Below the pieces are notes generated by a model. It was given only the letters and a program-made list of their open reading frames with translations. It made no database searches and had not been told where the DNA came from. Shown here one piece after another: positions 61,401 to 64,000 of a DNA stretch of 64,000 nt; within the stretch, counting starts at the first letter, position 1, and every line of letters begins with the position of its first letter. The stretch is taken from assembly GCF_032854445.1 (NCBI RefSeq), contig NC_088300.1, positions 55,526,984 through 55,590,983 of the forward strand. Direction: 5' to 3'. The stretch comes from Liolophura sinensis. Its lineage: Eukaryota; Mollusca; Polyplacophora; Chitonida; Chitonidae. The position numbers and the translations under genes were made by a program.

Positions 61401-63634
61401 CTCCATGGTGAGCAAGTCTTGGTTGTATCTTTGTTTTCAACAGCTGTTAATGATCTGGGTTGTTCAACATGGTGGCCATTTAGAAGTCAAAACATGGGGC
61501 CTCTATGGCTCAGTCGGTTAGTGTGCTAGCGCAGCCGAATGACCCAGGAGCCTCTCACCACTGTGAGTGACTGCGGTCCAGCTCATGCTGGCTTCCTCTC
61601 TAGCTGTACGTGGGAAGGTTTGGCAGCAACCTGTGGATGGTCGTGGGTTTCCCCCGGGCTCTTCACGGTTTCCTCCCACCATAATGCTTGCTATCGTCTT
61701 ATAAGTGAAATATTCTTGAGTATGGCGTAAAACACCAATCAAATAAATAAATAAAATAAATAAGAAGTCAAAACAGTATTTATCCCTTATTGAGGATATT
61801 CTGTTCCCTATGACTGCACTTCATGTACAGCCTTGCTGACATTAACTAAAATATTTGGTGAGTTATTAAGTTACATCCTATGATGTGAGATTGTCATTAT
61901 GCTACATATGTACAACAGGAAGTAGTAACTAGTAATTTTATTGTTAAACTGAATACAGTAGAATGCTCCATTTTTCAGACTTGGATAATGACGGTATGTG
62001 GTATGAAGATGAAGTCCGGGCTCTGTTTCAGAAGGAGGTAAGAGCATAGTACATGTTGCTAGAACACTTTTTCCATAGTTTTAGTTATTTCCCAGTGGGT
62101 AAAATGAAACTTTCTCAAATTAGTTAATACTGAAAGTAACTGATACATGAATTTTTTTTTTTTTTAAATCATCTTTGGACAAGTTGGTGAGCTATCGACT
62201 TAATAGTCCAGTTCACTTTTTGAAAGGTCATGAAGTCACTTCCATTTGAATGCATACTGTATTAAAGTCTGTCTTCTGGTCTCTCTTTTTAATGTAGGGC
62301 CATACTGAATCTCCCACACTGAATAAACGTTTTATAATTTGTAAACCATTCGGAGGGAATTTAATATCCCCCAAATGAAGTACATGTACAACAGAGAGCC
62401 TTGGTGAACTCCATCTAACTTGTAGGCTTTTGAATTTTGTCTGGGCTGAAAAATATAAACTTCATACAAGATCTTGCGACAGTTATGTGACTCTCATTTG
62501 ATGATGCCATGGTTTTCCACATTCACCCTCCAAGAAAATTGTCACCCTTGAAACATAACTTACATAAATTTTGATATGCGAGTTCCCACTTCTTGTAGTT
62601 TCGTGCCTCAAAAATACCTTGCATTATGTCATAACTGCTGTGATGTTACAAGGGAGGTAATGCAGGGAAAGCCAACTGGACATTTCTACTGGACAAATTG
62701 GACAAAGATTTGAAATTGATGTATTGACACATGACATGTCCTTTACAGTGTAAACAAATTGCGTATAGTAACAAGCAAAACACAAGAAACCTGTCAAAAT
62801 TCCATGAATTTAGTATTGTGTTTCAGCACTAGTTGTTGTATCTGTACTAGAGCCCACATATTGCAAGGCAGGACAAGGCTTTGCCAAACCAGAGAGAGCT
62901 TGGTTGCTATCTGAGGCTAAGTGAATCTGAAGTTAGTTGTTGTCCTTTGTAGCTGGACAAAGTGTATGATGAGAATGCTTCAGAGGATGACATGATGGAG
63001 CGTTATGAGGAGATGAACAGAATGAGAGAACACCTGGTCAATGAGGTGGATGTCAACAAGGACAAGATTATCAGCTTTCAGGAGTACATGGATTATGTCA
63101 ATGGACAGAACTTTGACAAGGATGAAGGATGGGATGTAAGTTGACTCACCCATGTTAAATATCTATATTCTATCTAGGTAAGGTCCCGAATTAAACAGGG
63201 AATCTGTCAGGCCATTGGCCTTGTCCAGTGAGGTCTGGTCAGGTACCTGAGAGTTAATGCCTGGCACACAGATTCCCTCCACCCATAAACCAGACTGCTG
63301 TCACAAAAGTGAAAATTCTCAGGTATGGCGTTGAAAAATCACCAATGAAAGAAATTAATAAATCTTATCATTGGGTGTTCTTAAAAATAAAGTTATATTC
63401 TGATAAAAGCCGTTTTTCTCTAATTATTTATTTGCCTCTTGTCATCAATAACTCCTGTTCTTGCTTGTGCACGTTACAAGTCACACCTTGTTCATGTACT
63501 GACTGTTCCAGACTCTGGATGAGGAGCCACAGTTCACAGATGAGGAGTTAGAGGAGTACGAGAGGTTGATGAACGAAGAACGAGAAAAGTTAGGAAACGT
63601 TCTGGATGGTCATGCTCAGCCTGGAGAGATCAAT
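55497..63634 (+). CDS. Nucleobindin (NUCB1/NUCB2 type), 5' part; gene continues past the window
   Basis: Nine coding exons join in phase: 55497-55610, 56562-56669, 57519-57642, 59567-59661, 59934-60119, 60893-60983, 61979-62037, 62953-63135 and 63512-63634; 361 codons, no stop. Starts MRLLLSVVLVYTCTKSIVC, a signal peptide. Then the nesfatin-like region with DTGLEYDKYLREVVQVLEQD and EKLDELKRRELHRLRELV; a charged coiled-coil and basic part (HERNEQLEHMTEEEKKKAKQ, HPKVHHP); EF-hand 1 (FDPKTFFKLHDLDNDGMWYEDE); EF-hand 2 (MNEVDVNKDKIISFQEYM); and an acidic stretch (TDEELEEYERLMNEERE). Both EF loops keep Asp at positions 1 and 5 and Glu at 12. Nucleobindins are Golgi/secretory calcium- and DNA-binding proteins; NUCB2 is the nesfatin-1 precursor. 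Invertebrates usually have one gene, so NUCB1 versus NUCB2 cannot be assigned. The C-terminal leucine-zipper part lies outside. Confidence 0.95.
57225..57369 (+). mobile_element. SINE 3' half in a nucleobindin intron
   Basis: taacttgcggatggccgtgg, gctcccaccttaatgctggc, ggtgaaatattcttgagcac, ggcattaaacgccaagtatt and an aataaataaataaa tail; no tRNA-like head. Confidence 0.8.
59208..59545. repeat. ~178 bp tandem duplication before nucleobindin exon 4
   Basis: Two copies share aatttgga/ggtatatatatca, aacaatgcaacatg, ttagttcttaa-type words and gttgtgataaaacata. The second copy's end (cattgtttagattta in copy 1; cgttgtctagatgta beside the exon) reaches almost to the acceptor at 59566. It appears purely intronic. 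Confidence 0.7.
60971..61438 (+). repeat. 42 bp tandem array (~11 copies) copied from the 3' end of nucleobindin exon 6 with its splice donor
   Basis: The unit is ttcaagctccatg|gtgagtgcag followed by tcttggttgtatctttgtg. The first unit contains the real exon end (FFKLH, then G|GTGAGT at 60983). Nearly every later unit repeats catggtgagtgcag, a strong donor. 42 nt is 14 codons, and the exon's reading frame stays open to 61369, giving repeats like FKLHGECSLGCIFV. A 4 nt insertion near 61347 breaks the register in the last copies. Confidence 0.93.
61496..61763 (+). mobile_element. Full-length tRNA-derived SINE, plus strand
   Basis: Head ggggcctctatggctcagtc, the A-box region, then a B box that has decayed (gagtgactgcggtcc instead of gagttcaagtcc). 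The body follows with gctcatgctggcttcctctc, acctgtggatggtcgtgggt and ggtttcctcccaccataatg, and the 3' end has gtgaaatattcttgagtatg, ggcgtaaaacaccaatcaaa and an (AAAT)n tail. It lies in the nucleobindin intron just after the 42 bp array. Confidence 0.93.
63271..63361 (+). mobile_element. Degraded SINE 3' remnant
   Basis: ttccctccacccataaacca, gtgaaaattctcaggtatgg, cgttgaaaaatcaccaatga and an aattaataaat end. It matches only the family's last ~90 bp, with many changes. Confidence 0.55.
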
Positions 63635-64000
63635 GTAAGACATACATATAAGCTCTAGTCACACCGTTCTGGTTACACCAGTCAAGTTTACGGTAAACAT
63701 TGTCCAAACAGCGTCTCGTTTATCAAAATTTAAAAGTGCCAGAAAAGAAAGTAGTTGTGAACGAACTTGCACAAAGCCCCCTGACCTCTGGGTGCACCTG
63801 TAGACATATAATCATGGATGTTGCTTGCTTGTAAAGGGAAGAGATTGTTGTGCAGGAGGAAACTGGTCTGCTTTTGGTGTGGTGTTATCTTGTCCAGATT
63901 TGCTACTAGATTGGACTAAACTTGAAGAAGAGGTGGTGGGTGACTATGGTGTTACCATGACAGTACCTACACTTGTGTGTCTGTGATAAGGCATAGCCCC
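63635..64000 (+). other. Start of a nucleobindin intron, to window end
   Basis: Follows the AATGTAAGAC donor at 63634. No further exon is supported before the window ends, so the last nucleobindin exons lie to the right. Confidence 0.6.

Noticed and set aside
60954-61529. 191-codon plus-strand frame and 139-codon minus-strand frame
   Set aside because: Products of the 42 bp repeat in frames other than nucleobindin's. Only the frame continuing exon 6 is of interest.
1-64000. CRISPR arrays, bacterial operons, rRNA or functional tRNA genes, viral or transposase genes
   Set aside because: Repeats are contiguous minisatellites without unique spacers; tRNA-like sequences belong to SINE heads; no reverse transcriptase, integrase or capsid-like protein was seen.

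Overview
This is nuclear DNA from an animal. Genes are split into many short exons with GT-AG introns, introns are large and AT-rich, and a tRNA-derived SINE family recurs at about twelve clear sites. The SINE type, the frequent TACATGTA-like words and the gene complement (long-rod lamin-type intermediate filament, Death-SEFIR adaptor) suggest a lophotrochozoan, most likely a mollusc. The species cannot be named from the sequence. Exon models below were built by hand from splice signals, matching reading-frame phase and protein similarity recognised from memory; no search was run.

Layout. (1) About 0.7-21.6 kb, minus strand: a lamin/intermediate-filament protein with an unusually long head, a complete long rod, a lamin-tail domain and a further tail; at least 992 residues in 15 coding exons, with its 3' end not found in the window. 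A possible two-exon secreted-protein gene lies on the plus strand (15.3-15.8 kb) inside its 6.6 kb first coding intron. (2) About 23.2-32.9 kb, plus strand: a 616-residue RING-H2 ubiquitin ligase related to RNF38/RNF44/Arkadia, with SUMO- and ubiquitin-binding-like motifs. A CCAAT-rich interval at 21.4-22.0 kb could serve both genes 1 and 2. (3) About 37.9-44.0 kb, plus strand: an ACT1/CIKS (TRAF3IP2)-like IL-17 signalling adaptor with a Death domain and a SEFIR domain; one base appears to be missing from a T run in its first recognised exon. (4) 47.65-52.24 kb, minus strand: a complete six-exon COMMD9. (5) 55.5 kb to beyond the window, plus strand: nucleobindin (NUCB1/NUCB2 type), with an intact nesfatin-like N-terminal region and two EF-hands.

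The most unusual feature is where the tandem repeats sit. Several arrays are built from the edge of a neighbouring exon together with its splice site. Four lie on the 3' side: lamin-like exon 4 (94 bp period), RING exon 3 (83 bp), the ACT1-like terminal exon (68 bp) and nucleobindin exon 6 (42 bp). One lies on the 5' side, at ACT1-like exon 4 (about 80 bp). The nucleobindin array stays open in the gene's reading frame and repeats a strong splice donor in nearly every unit, so it could add multiples of 14 residues just before the first EF-hand. Ordinary intronic minisatellites, a foldback element and TA/GA microsatellites occupy much of the remaining sequence.

Functionally the genes are unrelated housekeeping and signalling genes: nuclear or cytoplasmic filament, ubiquitin ligase, IL-17-type innate signalling, COMMD trafficking/NF-kB control, and a secretory-pathway calcium protein. 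No operon-like or cluster logic links them.
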